Of a DNA stretch of 64,000 bases, positions 8,098 through 16,468 are shown one piece after another. Source of the stretch: Tropicimonas_B omnivorans. Lineage in GTDB: Bacteria; Pseudomonadota; Alphaproteobacteria; Rhodobacterales; Rhodobacteraceae. A program made the translations under genes and the position numbers. The notes under the pieces were generated by a model. That model worked only from the letters and a program-made list of their open reading frames with translations. It was not told the origin of the DNA and did no database searches. Where the stretch lies: assembly GCF_031846565.1 (NCBI RefSeq), contig NZ_JAVRHL010000002.1, positions 558,001-622,000 of the forward strand, in the 5' to 3' direction. How positions within the stretch are numbered: the first letter of the stretch is position 1; the number at the start of each line of letters is the position of its first letter.

Positions 8098-10048
8098 CGC
8101 CCGGTCGGTGACGCTTGTCGAAAATACCGTGCGTCGTCTTGTCCCAGTAGAACGGCCGCATGACGACCTCCCAGGCGGCCTTCCACGCCGCGAGAACGGC
8201 AAGCGGATGGTAAACGTACAGCGTCGGCACCCACTTCATCAGCCAGCCGCTCTCTCCGCGGCGCCTGAGACCGAGGGCCGCGACGGCGACGCCCGAGGCC
8301 TCTGACGCGACGAAGAGCGCAGCCAGAGGCCAGGTCACTGCCTCTCCGAGGCCCGGAGCGGGTGGCACGAGCCCGAGGGGCGCCAGCCAGAACATCCAGA
8401 ACAGCGGCGCCAGAAGCACCTGCACGATGGATCCCAGAACGAGCACCTGCATTCCGAGGAACCCCCTTGCCCCGAGCTGCCTCCAGAGGCTGCGCGGCCG
8501 ACGCATGTGGGTGGCCCAGGTCATCATGTATCCCTTGATCCAGCGGGACCTCTGTCGGACCCAGGGGAGCGGCCTGCAACAGGCCTCCTCCTGCGTGACG
8601 GTGGCGACGATCTCCGTGCGGTAGCCCGCGCGTGCGAGCCGAAGGCCGAGATCGGCATCCTCCGTGACGTTCCACGCATCCCACCCTCCTAGCGCTTCGA
8701 GGGCGGCACGGCGGAAGAACAGCGTCGTACCGCCGAGCGGGATCGGCAGGCCGAGGCGCTGAAGGCCCGGCAGCATGACGCGAAACCACGCGGCGTATTC
8801 CACCGTGAAGCAGCGGCTCATCCAGTTCGTGCCGGGATTGTAGTAGTCCAGCATCCCCTGCAGGCAGGCGACGTCCGGCCCGCGCTGCGCGAAGGCTGTC
8901 GCGATCTGGCGGAGCTGCCCTTCGGCCGGCGCATCCTCGGCGTCGTAGATCCCGACGATGCCGCCCCGGCAGAAGGACAGGGCGTAGTTCAGCGCCCGCG
9001 GCTTGGTGCGCACGGCCCCCGGCGGAACGGTGCAGACACGGATCCAGGGGGGCAGCTCCGTCCGGGCAAGGACAGCGGCGGTGGTCGCATCGTCCGCTTC
9101 GGTGACAAGCAGGATGTCCGTCAGCTCGCGCGGGTAGTCGAGCGCTTCAAGCCTCCGGACCAACCGGCCGGCGATGTCCCCCTCCCGGAAGAGCGGCACG
9201 AGGATCGAGATCACCGGCAGCCGCGCCATCACCGGCGCCGGCTTCGAGCGGGCAGACGCGAACTCGCCGCGGTGCCGCGCATCGCGGAATGCCGCCCAGA
9301 GGATCGCGGCGCGGAGTGCCAGCGTCGCGGTCAGGAAGATGGCCGCGATACCGGTGAGCATCCAGAAGACCGAGGCGGGGGCGAGCATCACGACCCCCGT
9401 GGCAGAGGCGAGTGCGGCGAGGCCAAGGGGACGGCGGCTGGCGATCCGTCCGCGTCGGCGGCAGGAGAATGCCGCCGGTACGGAAGTCTCCGCCAGCGTT
9501 GCCAGTTCGGCGGCGCCGGCCCGTGCCACGGCCGCCTGCACGTCGCTCGCCCGGGCGACGACCATCGCGACCGGGCCGAGGACCGGTTCCAGCGATCGCC
9601 TGTCGATCTCGAATCGTTCCGGCCGGCTGGTCGCGACCAGGGTCAGCCCTCCCGCGCGTTGCCACGGAACGAGACCGCGCGCGAGGCAGTCCGCCGCGCC
9701 CAGCCCGGCCATGAGCGTCGCATCCGGGGGCTCGGCTGACAGATCGGCGATATCGGCGTCCCACTGCCGCGCCAGCGCCGCGGTGAGGTTTGCCTCTGAG
9801 ATCAGGCCGCGGGCCAGCAGGATCTCCCCAAGTCGCGCTTCGGACCGGGCCTGATCGCTCAGCGCCTGCACCAGATCTCCCGGGCCGATCGCACCCGATT
9901 CGACGAGGAGCCGCCCGAGCGGCGTTCTCCGAGGCGCCTTTGGGGCGCTCTCGACGGCTCTGAGATACGAAGGGAAGGGCCGCGGATGCTGCGTCGGGGC
10001 GGCGGCGGAGGGACGGGTTTCCTGGTGCGGGTCCGGACTGGCAGTCAT
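8036..10048 (-). CDS. GT2 glycosyltransferase with N-terminal MshEN-type domain
   Basis: A 670-residue membrane protein in three parts. Residues 41-95 hold two copies of the MshEN/GspE-N motif; the second (R72-L73-G74 ... G81-L82-I83 ... L88 ... L92 ... Q95) matches the c-di-GMP-binding consensus RLG-x-x-L-x-x-x-G-L-I-x4-L-x3-L-x2-Q. Two membrane helices follow (about 210-255). A family 2 glycosyltransferase domain begins near 277 with DAED (369-372), TED (462-464) and QRSRW (499-503), the set seen in processive beta-glycosyltransferases. C-terminal helices (about 530-600) complete the membrane part. It probably makes or exports a surface polysaccharide. No partner genes for a polysaccharide system lie nearby. 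The 3' end overlaps the GntR gene by 62 bases. Confidence 0.85.
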   Translation of the reverse strand: MTASPDPHQETRPSAAAPTQHPRPFPSYLRAVESAPKAPRRTPLGRLLVESGAIGPGDLVQALSDQARSEARLGEILLARGLISEANLTAALARQWDADIADLSAEPPDATLMAGLGAADCLARGLVPWQRAGGLTLVATSRPERFEIDRRSLEPVLGPVAMVVARASDVQAAVARAGAAELATLAETSVPAAFSCRRRGRIASRRPLGLAALASATGVVMLAPASVFWMLTGIAAIFLTATLALRAAILWAAFRDARHRGEFASARSKPAPVMARLPVISILVPLFREGDIAGRLVRRLEALDYPRELTDILLVTEADDATTAAVLARTELPPWIRVCTVPPGAVRTKPRALNYALSFCRGGIVGIYDAEDAPAEGQLRQIATAFAQRGPDVACLQGMLDYYNPGTNWMSRCFTVEYAAWFRVMLPGLQRLGLPIPLGGTTLFFRRAALEALGGWDAWNVTEDADLGLRLARAGYRTEIVATVTQEEACCRPLPWVRQRSRWIKGYMMTWATHMRRPRSLWRQLGARGFLGMQVLVLGSIVQVLLAPLFWMFWLAPLGLVPPAPGLGEAVTWPLAALFVASEASGVAVAALGLRRRGESGWLMKWVPTLYVYHPLAVLAAWKAAWEVVMRPFYWDKTTHGIFDKRHRPGVTAARRARPEALPLRAAAAP

Positions 10049-10067
10049 CTATCGCATCACCCACGGC

Positions 10068-10083
10068 GGAACATTTCGGTTCC
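10068..10083. promoter_or_regulatory. Inverted repeat upstream of the glycosyltransferase gene
   Basis: GGAAC-N6-GTTCC lies 20 bases before the glycosyltransferase start. About 30 bases further up, at 10111-10123, is the near-palindrome CCGGGTTAACCGG. Either could be an operator. There is no further support. Confidence 0.25.
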
Positions 10084-10139
10084 GGGGATAGACGACAGTT
10101 ACAGTAAAAGCCGGGTTAACCGGCGCGGATCAATCTGGA

Positions 10140-11303
10140 TCAGGCCGCGCCGGAGCGCTCGCGAATCGCGTCCGCGAACCGTTCGAACAGGTAATAGCTG
10201 TCCATCGGGCCGGGGCTGGCCTCGGGGTGATACTGAACCGAGAAGACCGGCTTGTCCGCCACGCGGATTCCGCAATTGCTGCCGTCGAAGAGCGAGACAT
10301 GGGTCTCCTCGACTCCCTTCGGCAGGGTCTGGCTGTCCACCGTGAAGCCGTGATTCATGGAGGTGATCTCGACCTTGCCGGTGGTCAGATCCTTCACCGG
10401 GTGGTTCGCGCCGTGATGGCCGTGGTTCATCTTGATGGTCCTGGCGCCGAGGGCGAGGGCCAGCATCTGGTGGCCAAGGCAAATGCCGAAGAGCGGCAGG
10501 TCAGGCTTGCGGCGCATGACATCCTGGAGCATCGGCACGGCATATTCGCCGGTCGCCGCCGGATCGCCGGGGCCGTTCGTCAGGAAGAGACCCTCGGGAT
10601 CGTGCGCCAGGATGTCGTCCGCGGTGGCCGAGGCGGGCAGGACCGTCACGTCGCAGCCGGCGGAGGCCAGGGAGCGAAGGATGTTGCGCTTGGCACCGTA
10701 GTCGACGGCGACGACACGGGGCGCGTCGCCCTCCCGCCGCAGGTAGCCGGCGGGCCAGGCCCACCGCATCTCGTCCCAGCGGTAGGACTGAACGCAGGTC
10801 ACATCCTTCGCCAGATCACGGCCGACGAGGCCGGGGAACGCACGCGCCTGCGCGACGAGCGCCTCGATGTCGAAATTGCCCTCGGGATCGTGCGAGAGCG
10901 CGACATGGGGCGCGCCCTGCTGGCGGATCGCGCGGGTCAGGCGGCGGGTGTCCACGCCGCCGATCGCGATGCGGCCGCGCCGGGCCAGCCACTCGCCGAG
11001 GGTCTCTGCGGCGCGCCAGTTGGAGGGCAGGGTCGGATCCCATTTGACGACCATGCCGAAGGCAATCGGATCCTGCGCCTCGTCGTCCTCGGGCGTGACG
11101 CCGGTATTGCCGACATGCGGGAAGGTGAAGGTCACCACCTGTCCGGCATAGGAGGGGTCCGTCATGATCTCCTGGTAGCCGGTCATCGCGGTGTTGAAGC
11201 ACAGCTCCGCCTCGCAGGTGCCGGTCGCGCCGAAGCCGCGCCCGTAGAACACCGTGCCGTCAGCGAGGGCGAGGCAGGCGGTGGGACGAGGTGCGGCGGT
11301 CAT
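10140..11303 (-). CDS. carA: Carbamoyl-phosphate synthase small subunit
   Basis: Glutaminase subunit (387 residues) that feeds ammonia to CarB for carbamoyl phosphate, used in arginine and pyrimidine synthesis. The N-terminal CarA domain (ALADGTVFYGRGFG) is followed by a class I amidotransferase domain with the catalytic cysteine in GICLGHQML and the His/Glu pair in QYHPEASPGP. ATG 11303 has a strong AAGGAGG ribosome-binding site; an open frame further upstream is not supported. carB is not in the window. It is divergent from yqeY. Confidence 0.97.
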   Translation of the reverse strand: MTAAPRPTACLALADGTVFYGRGFGATGTCEAELCFNTAMTGYQEIMTDPSYAGQVVTFTFPHVGNTGVTPEDDEAQDPIAFGMVVKWDPTLPSNWRAAETLGEWLARRGRIAIGGVDTRRLTRAIRQQGAPHVALSHDPEGNFDIEALVAQARAFPGLVGRDLAKDVTCVQSYRWDEMRWAWPAGYLRREGDAPRVVAVDYGAKRNILRSLASAGCDVTVLPASATADDILAHDPEGLFLTNGPGDPAATGEYAVPMLQDVMRRKPDLPLFGICLGHQMLALALGARTIKMNHGHHGANHPVKDLTTGKVEITSMNHGFTVDSQTLPKGVEETHVSLFDGSNCGIRVADKPVFSVQYHPEASPGPMDSYYLFERFADAIRERSGAA

Positions 11304-11468
11304 GGGAAGGAGCCTCCTTGGGGGCATGTCGCGAGGGCGTCTGGCAAACGCCCTGCATCTACGCAGCGTCCCCGGTGGGGTCAATGGGCCGATCAGCGTG
11401 TTGTCTCGTCGCACAGTTGAGCGTACAGGACGCGGCCAGACCGAGATGACCGTTGCTCAGGGGAACCG

Positions 11469-11936
11469 ATGTCGCAGCTCAAGACCAGGGTCAGCAGCGC
11501 CCTCAAGGACGCCATGCGCCAGAAGGACCAGACGCGGCTCGGAACGCTGCGCCTGATCAATGCCGCCATCAAGGATCGCGAGATCGCGGCCAGGGGAGGC
11601 GGAGGCGAGGGGCCTGCCGAGATCAGCGACGCCGAGGTGACGCAGATCCTGGCGAAGATGGTGAAGCAGCGCCAGGAAAGCGTCCGCGCCTACGAGGAGG
11701 GCGGCCGCCTGGAACTCGCCGAGCGCGAACAGTCGGAGATCGCCGTGGTCGAGGAGTTTCTCCCCAAACCGCTGACGGAGGCCGAAACGAGCGCCGCCAT
11801 CGACGCCGCCATCGAGAAGACCGGCGCCACCGGGATCCGGGACATGGGCAAGGTGATGGGCGAGCTCAAATCCCGCCATGCCGGCCGGATGGATTTCGGC
11901 GCTGTCGGCGCCCGCGTCCGCGCGCGCCTGTCCTGA
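11469..11936 (+). CDS. yqeY: GatB/YqeY domain protein
   Basis: A 155-residue cytosolic protein of the YqeY family, related to the tRNA-binding tail of the GatB amidotransferase subunit. Recognisable parts are the N-terminal helix LKDAMRQKDQTRLGTLRLI, the central region VKQRQESVRAYEEGGR, the E-x-x-E-I-x-V-V-E-E-F-L-P segment and the C-terminal MGKVMGELKSRHAGRMD. The family is widespread and its exact role is unclear. It is divergent from carA. Confidence 0.93.
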   Translation: MSQLKTRVSSALKDAMRQKDQTRLGTLRLINAAIKDREIAARGGGGEGPAEISDAEVTQILAKMVKQRQESVRAYEEGGRLELAEREQSEIAVVEEFLPKPLTEAETSAAIDAAIEKTGATGIRDMGKVMGELKSRHAGRMDFGAVGARVRARLS

Positions 11937-11966
11937 AGGAGCGCCTGCGGCGCATTCCTTGAAGTA

Positions 11967-12007
11967 AGGGTGCCTCCGGCGGGGGTATTTGCCTGAAAGA
12001 TGAACGG
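11967..12007 (+). repeat. Rhodobacterales-type intergenic element
   Basis: Just after yqeY lies a GCCTCCGGCGGGGGTATTT core followed by an AAGATGAA segment. From memory, near-identical elements occur many times downstream of genes in Rhodobacterales genomes. A partial match (GCCTCCGGCGGGG) is at about 41358-41371, and a weaker one (TTCCGGCGGGG...AAGATGA) at about 22750-22776. Recognition is from memory, not from a search. Confidence 0.45.
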
Positions 12008-12034
12008 GGCGGGGGCTGACCTCGCCCCTTCTTT
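12006..12034 (+). terminator. Intrinsic terminator after yqeY
   Basis: The stem GGGGCG (12006-12011) pairs with CGCCCC (12023-12028) and is followed by TTCTTT. It lies between the convergent yqeY and glycosyltransferase-like genes and could end yqeY transcription. Confidence 0.5.
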
Positions 12035-12082
12035 CGTGGATCCGCGAGTTCGGGGCACGAGCCGGCAAGGCCTGCGATCCCC

Positions 12083-12973
12083 CTAGCGGTAGAGCGCCTC
12101 GGCGGCCTGGAGGTCCTCGTTCGTCACGGCAAAGCGCCGGACGAAGCGCGCCTTGAACGACACCCGCCCCCGCCGTGCGCCGAAATTCTCGCCGTGGTTC
12201 AGCCGGTACAGCACAGCGGGGGCAGGCAGCGGCGCCAGGGGGCGGCCGGCAAGGGCGGCGAGGAAGGGGAACATGCGGTGTTCGTGGGACACGGCCGCGG
12301 AGAGGAAGTCGAGGCTCTCGGGCTGTGCCGTGTCATACCGGAAGGCCGCGCAGGAGCCGCAGAGTTTCCAGAACGCCTTCTGTCCCGGCCGGGACAGGCT
12401 CTGCGGTCGGGCGAGGGCGAGGGCGCCCGTGCCTTCGTCCCGCACGTGGCCCCGTTCGACGAGCCAGCCGGTTTCGCTTTTCCCGGAGCTCAGGCGCTCG
12501 CCTGTGCCGCGGGCGAGGATGTCGTCGGCGTCGAACGGCATGGCCAGGCCGCTCGCCGGGGCGTATTCGGGCAGGGACGCGACGAGGCTGCGGAGCTTGT
12601 CCCACTTGTCGTTGCCTTCCACGCCTTTCGCGAAGGGCAGGAAGGTCGCGGCCTTCGGAAGATCGCCCGTGGGGCGGTCCTGGCCGCAGATCAGGGCCTG
12701 CCAGGTTCCGCCACCGCGGGCGAGACTTTCCAGCGTGGTGTGAAGGCGGGCGGAGACGGCGTCCCAGTTCCCGACATGGTGCTTCCCGACGAGGGGGATG
12801 AGGTAGGTGACGTGGCGGGGCGCGGGCCCCGGCGGCGGTCCGGCCCGGCGGAGGCGGAGGGCTGCGGCTTCGGAGGGCGAGAGGTCCCCGGCCATGCGCT
12901 CCGCGCCCGGCAGGCGCGCGGCGAGGAGGAGCGCGGCGCGGCGGCGCTTCGGCGTGGCCCGGGCCTGCGCCAT
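12083..12973 (-). CDS. Putative glycosyltransferase (DxDD motif)
   Basis: A 296-residue protein I cannot place firmly in a family. A strand like the start of a GT-A fold (HVTYLIPLVGKHHVGNWDAV, about 54-73) is followed further on by FDADDIL, resembling the D-x-D/DADD metal-nucleotide motif of family 2 and family A glycosyltransferases. There are no membrane segments, so it is probably cytosolic. The stop of the upstream DUF2244 gene overlaps its ATG (ATGA), so the pair is translationally coupled. A glycosyltransferase role is an inference from the fold-like pattern only. Confidence 0.65.
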   Translation of the reverse strand: MAQARATPKRRRAALLLAARLPGAERMAGDLSPSEAAALRLRRAGPPPGPAPRHVTYLIPLVGKHHVGNWDAVSARLHTTLESLARGGGTWQALICGQDRPTGDLPKAATFLPFAKGVEGNDKWDKLRSLVASLPEYAPASGLAMPFDADDILARGTGERLSSGKSETGWLVERGHVRDEGTGALALARPQSLSRPGQKAFWKLCGSCAAFRYDTAQPESLDFLSAAVSHEHRMFPFLAALAGRPLAPLPAPAVLYRLNHGENFGARRGRVSFKARFVRRFAVTNEDLQAAEALYR

Positions 12974-13458
12974 CAGTTGCGAACCGGCAGGCGGCGGGAG
13001 AGATCGCCGTAGAGGCTGAGGCGCTCATCGGCGGACAAAAAGGCGCCGATCTCGACCTCGCGTCCGCCGCCCGACAATGTCACGTAGTTCGGGACCGGGC
13101 CCTTCTTCTCGTGCAGCCGCGCCTCGACCCAGTAGGGATGGGCGGACCATTCCTGCCGGGTGCCCCGGCGCTCCGTCCGCACGAGGTCCACGCGGTCCTC
13201 GCTCAAGGTCAGTTCCTCCAGAAGCTCACCGTCCCGGTAGCTGCGCTGAAGGAAGTAATAGAGCAGCCAGATGGCGGCCACGATGAAGGGCAGCAGGCCC
13301 CAGAGGACCGGCGTGCCGAGCACCGCGAGGAGCGGCAGCAAGAGGAGCGTGGCCGTCGCGCCGATGAAGATCACGAAGCCGGTCCGGGGTAGGGAGCGGT
13401 AGGGCCAGAGATGCAGGCGGGCAGGGCCCGGCCCCGTCTCGATCCATTCATAGGGCAT
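12973..13458 (-). CDS. DUF2244 membrane protein
   Basis: A 161-residue protein with two adjacent membrane helices (about 27-48 and 52-70), a short cytosolic N-terminus and a C-terminal soluble domain rich in beta strands (YWVEARLHEKKG, NYVTLSGGGREVEIGAFL). This layout is that of the DUF2244 family common in alphaproteobacteria, where it often lies near cytochrome oxidase genes; ctaD is about 1.3 kb away. The function is unknown. It is translationally coupled to the next gene on the same strand and divergent from the SDR gene. Confidence 0.85.
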   Translation of the reverse strand: MPYEWIETGPGPARLHLWPYRSLPRTGFVIFIGATATLLLLPLLAVLGTPVLWGLLPFIVAAIWLLYYFLQRSYRDGELLEELTLSEDRVDLVRTERRGTRQEWSAHPYWVEARLHEKKGPVPNYVTLSGGGREVEIGAFLSADERLSLYGDLSRRLPVRN

Positions 13459-13567
13459 GACCCGGTCTCTCTCGCTCCTGGCGCGGCGTCTGCGGTATCC
13501 GCTCCCATCTACGAGATGAAAGCGGCGCTGCAAAGCCGCTCTCGCGGGATGGTGCAGTCTGCGCGCC

Positions 13568-13592
13568 GGAACATTCGAGGCCGGCGGTCGTA
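13568..13592 (+). promoter_or_regulatory. EcfG-like promoter upstream of the Tat-SDR gene
   Basis: GGAAC (13568-13572), a 16-base spacer, then CGTA (13589-13592). The alphaproteobacterial general-stress sigma factor EcfG recognises GGAAC-N16/17-CGTT, so there is one mismatch in the -10 part. The distance to the SDR start (58 bases) is almost the same as for the perfect match before the GlsB gene at 57859. Confidence 0.4.
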
Positions 13593-13650
13593 GGGGACGG
13601 TACGACGGGGCATGTCTCGCCCCGGCCCGACTTCTCTGAAAGGATACCTC

Positions 13651-14655
13651 ATGGCCGACGATACATCGCACGATCCGCAACGACGCCTGGTTCTCGGCGG
13701 GTTGGCTGGCGGCGCGGCCGCAGCCGGGCTGGCCGGACCTGCGGCGGCGCAGACCTCCGGCGAGACGCCGGCTGCCAGCCCGCTCACCGAGATGCGGGAT
13801 CCGCAGGACGCCTATCCCCAACCGCCCTTCGAGAGACAGCAGCAGGACTGGCCCGGCCTTGCCAGCGAGATGACCCCGGTTCCCGATCACGGCGAGGAAA
13901 GCTATGTCGGCTCCGGCCGCCTGACGGGGCGACGCGCCCTGATCACCGGCGGTGACAGCGGGATCGGCCGGGCCGCCGCGATCGCCTATGCCCGCGAGGG
14001 GGCCGATGTCGCGATCAATTACCTCCCCGCCGAGGAGCAGGACGCGCAGCAGGTCATCGCCCTGATCGAGGCGGAGGGGCGAACGGCGGTCGCGATCCCG
14101 GGAGACATCACCGACGCCGCCTTCTGCCGCGACCTCGTCGAGCGCGCGGTCGAGGGACTGGGGGGGCTGGATATCCTCGTGAACAACGCGGGCTACCAGC
14201 AGTTTGCCGAGAGCATCGAGGATATCTCCGAGGAGGACTTCGACACGACGATGAAGACGAACATCTATGCGCCGTTCCGGATCACCAAGGCGGCCCTGCC
14301 GCACATGGAAGCCGGCAGCGCGATCGTCATCACGACGTCCGTCGTGGCCGAGGATCCGCCGGAGATCCTGTTCGACTATGCCCAGACCAAGGCGGCCAAC
14401 ATCATCTTCGCGAAGGCGCTGGCCAAGCAGCTCGGGCCGCGCGGAATTCGCGTGAACGCCGTTGCACCGGGGCCGTTCTGGACGCCGCTGCAGGTCGTCG
14501 GCGGTCAGCCGGCGGACGCGATCCCGGAGTTCGGCGCGTCCACGGTCATCGGCCGTCCCGGCCAGCCGGTCGAGATTGCACCGCTCTACGTCCTCGCGGC
14601 AAGTTCCGAGGCGAGCTACTCGACCGGGCAGGTCTTCGAAGCGACCGGCGGCTAG
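13651..14655 (+). CDS. Tat-exported short-chain dehydrogenase (YghA-like)
   Basis: A 334-residue SDR oxidoreductase. The N-terminus carries a twin-arginine signal (QRRLVLGG, then an Ala/Gly-rich stretch ending in AAAQ), which predicts folded export to the periplasm. After a linker (YPQPPFERQQQDWPG, typical of the YghA/GSP39 branch) come the cofactor motif TGGDSGIGRA, the NNAG strand and the catalytic serine (ITTS) and Y-A-Q-T-K. The substrate is unknown; relatives act on sugars or alcohols and are stress-induced. ATG 13651 has a GAAAGGA ribosome-binding site. An EcfG-like promoter lies 58 bases upstream. Confidence 0.9.
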   Translation: MADDTSHDPQRRLVLGGLAGGAAAAGLAGPAAAQTSGETPAASPLTEMRDPQDAYPQPPFERQQQDWPGLASEMTPVPDHGEESYVGSGRLTGRRALITGGDSGIGRAAAIAYAREGADVAINYLPAEEQDAQQVIALIEAEGRTAVAIPGDITDAAFCRDLVERAVEGLGGLDILVNNAGYQQFAESIEDISEEDFDTTMKTNIYAPFRITKAALPHMEAGSAIVITTSVVAEDPPEILFDYAQTKAANIIFAKALAKQLGPRGIRVNAVAPGPFWTPLQVVGGQPADAIPEFGASTVIGRPGQPVEIAPLYVLAASSEASYSTGQVFEATGG

Positions 14656-14727
14656 GGACGCCTCCTGCCGGGGCGATCCCCGGCGGGCCGAGCGGCCCGT
14701 CGTCGCTCGCCGGTCCCTTCCGGACAC

Positions 14728-14765
14728 AAAAAAGGGCCCCGGGATCGTCTCCCGGGGCCCTTCTT
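14728..14765. terminator. Bidirectional terminator between SDR and ctaD
   Basis: An 11-bp stem GGGCCCCGGGA / TCCCGGGGCCC with a 5-base loop sits between the convergent genes. Six A bases precede it, giving a U-run for minus-strand transcripts from ctaD, and TTCTT follows it for plus-strand transcripts. It is a strong intrinsic terminator for ctaD and a reasonable one for the SDR gene. Confidence 0.88.
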
Positions 14766-14791
14766 GCGTTCGTCGCGGTCCTGAGGTGCCC

Positions 14792-16468
14792 CTAGTGGGC
14801 GTGGACCTTGTCCCAGTCCTCGCGCTTCGGGAGCGTCTCGAAGGTGTGCTCCGGCGGGGGGCACGGCAGAGTCCATTCGAGGGTATCCGCGTACTCGTTC
14901 CAGTAGTTGTTCTGGGTGATCCGCTTGCCCCGGAAGAGGGTGTAGAAGACCACGCCGATGAAGAACAGGAACGAGGCGAAGGAGAGGAACGCGCCGATCG
15001 AGGAGACGTAGTTCCAGGTCGCGAAGGCCTCGGGGTAGTCGATGTAGCGGCGCGGCATGCCCTGACGCCCGAGGAAGTGCTGCGGGAAGAAGGTCAGGTT
15101 GGCACCGATGAAGAAGACCCAGAAGTGCACCTTGCCGGCCCATTCGGGGTACTGACGGCCCGAGAACTTGCCGATGTAGAAGTACACCCCGGCGAAGATC
15201 GCGAACACGGCCCCGAGGCTCATCACGTAGTGGAAGTGCGCCACGACGTAGTAGGTGTCGTGATAGGCGCGGTCGATGCCGGCCTGGCTCAGGACGATGC
15301 CGGTGACGCCGCCCACGGTGAACAGGAAGAGGAACCCGAACGCCCAGAGCATCGGCGTCTTGAGTTCGACCGAGCCGCCCCACATCGTCGCGATCCAGGA
15401 GAAGATCTTGATGCCCGTCGGCACGGCGATGACCATGGTCGCCAGCATGAAGTAGCTCTGCTGGGTGAGGGACATGCCCACCGTGTACATGTGGTGCGCC
15501 CAGACGACGAAGCCGAGGACCCCAATCGCCACCATCGCGTAGACCATCGGCAGGTAGCCGAAGATCGGCTTGCGGCTGAAGGTGGCGATGACGTGGGAGA
15601 TGATGCCGAAGCCCGGCACGATCACGATGTACACCTCGGGGTGCCCGAAGAACCACAGGATGTGCTGGTAGAGCACCGGGTCGCCGCCGCCGGCGGGATC
15701 GAAGAAGGCGGTGCCGAAGTTCCGGTCCGTCAGCAGCATGGTGATGGCGCCGGCAAGGACGGGCAGGGCGAGGAGGATCAGCCAAGCGGTGACGAAGATC
15801 GACCAGGCGAAGAGCGGCACCTTGTGCATGGTCATGCCGGGGGCGCGCATGTTCAGGAACGTCGTGATCATGTTGATCGCGCCGAGGATCGACGACGCGC
15901 CCGACAGGTGGACGGCGAAGATCGCGAGGTCGGTCGAATATCCGCCCTCGGTGGTGGAGAGCGGCGGGTAGAGGACCCAGCCGATGCCCGACCCGGCCTG
16001 ACCGTTGCCGCCCGGCGCGAGGACCGAGGCGACGGCGAGCGACGTGCCCGCGACGTAGAGCCAGAAGGAGAGGTTGTTCATCCGCGGGAACGCCATGTCC
16101 GGCGCGCCGATCTGGAGCGGCATCAGGTAGTTGCCGAAGCCGCCGAAGAGGGCCGGAATCACCACGAAGAACATCATCAGGATGCCGTGCGCCGTGATCA
16201 GCACGTTCCACAGGTGCCCGTTGGGGGTACATTCGCCTGCGGGCGCCTGGGTGAAGACGCGCGCGCCTTCCATGCACATGTACTGCACGTCCGGCGTCAT
16301 GAGTTCGAGACGCATGTAAACTGTGAAGGCCACCGATATCAGCCCGACAAAGGCCGATACGAAGAGATACAGGATCCCGATGTCCTTGTGGTTCGTGGAC
16401 ATGAACCACCGCGTGAAGAACCCACGCTCGTCGTGATGGTCGTGCCCGTGGATGGCGGCGTCGGCCAT
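14792..16468 (-). CDS. ctaD: Cytochrome c oxidase subunit I, aa3-type
   Basis: Catalytic subunit (558 residues, 12 membrane helices) of the proton-pumping aa3 oxidase in the inner membrane. Visible ligands are the heme a histidine in LITAHGILMMFF, the CuB His-Tyr motif in GHPEVYIVIVPGFG, the CuB pair in AHHMYTVGM, and the heme a3/a histidines in HFHYVMSLGAVFA. The D-channel region GAPDMAFPRMNN is intact. The AGGGAGG ribosome-binding site supports ATG 16468. No other cox genes adjoin it; a lone ctaD is usual in Rhodobacter and relatives, where ctaC and ctaE lie elsewhere. Confidence 0.98.
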   Translation of the reverse strand: MADAAIHGHDHHDERGFFTRWFMSTNHKDIGILYLFVSAFVGLISVAFTVYMRLELMTPDVQYMCMEGARVFTQAPAGECTPNGHLWNVLITAHGILMMFFVVIPALFGGFGNYLMPLQIGAPDMAFPRMNNLSFWLYVAGTSLAVASVLAPGGNGQAGSGIGWVLYPPLSTTEGGYSTDLAIFAVHLSGASSILGAINMITTFLNMRAPGMTMHKVPLFAWSIFVTAWLILLALPVLAGAITMLLTDRNFGTAFFDPAGGGDPVLYQHILWFFGHPEVYIVIVPGFGIISHVIATFSRKPIFGYLPMVYAMVAIGVLGFVVWAHHMYTVGMSLTQQSYFMLATMVIAVPTGIKIFSWIATMWGGSVELKTPMLWAFGFLFLFTVGGVTGIVLSQAGIDRAYHDTYYVVAHFHYVMSLGAVFAIFAGVYFYIGKFSGRQYPEWAGKVHFWVFFIGANLTFFPQHFLGRQGMPRRYIDYPEAFATWNYVSSIGAFLSFASFLFFIGVVFYTLFRGKRITQNNYWNEYADTLEWTLPCPPPEHTFETLPKREDWDKVHAH

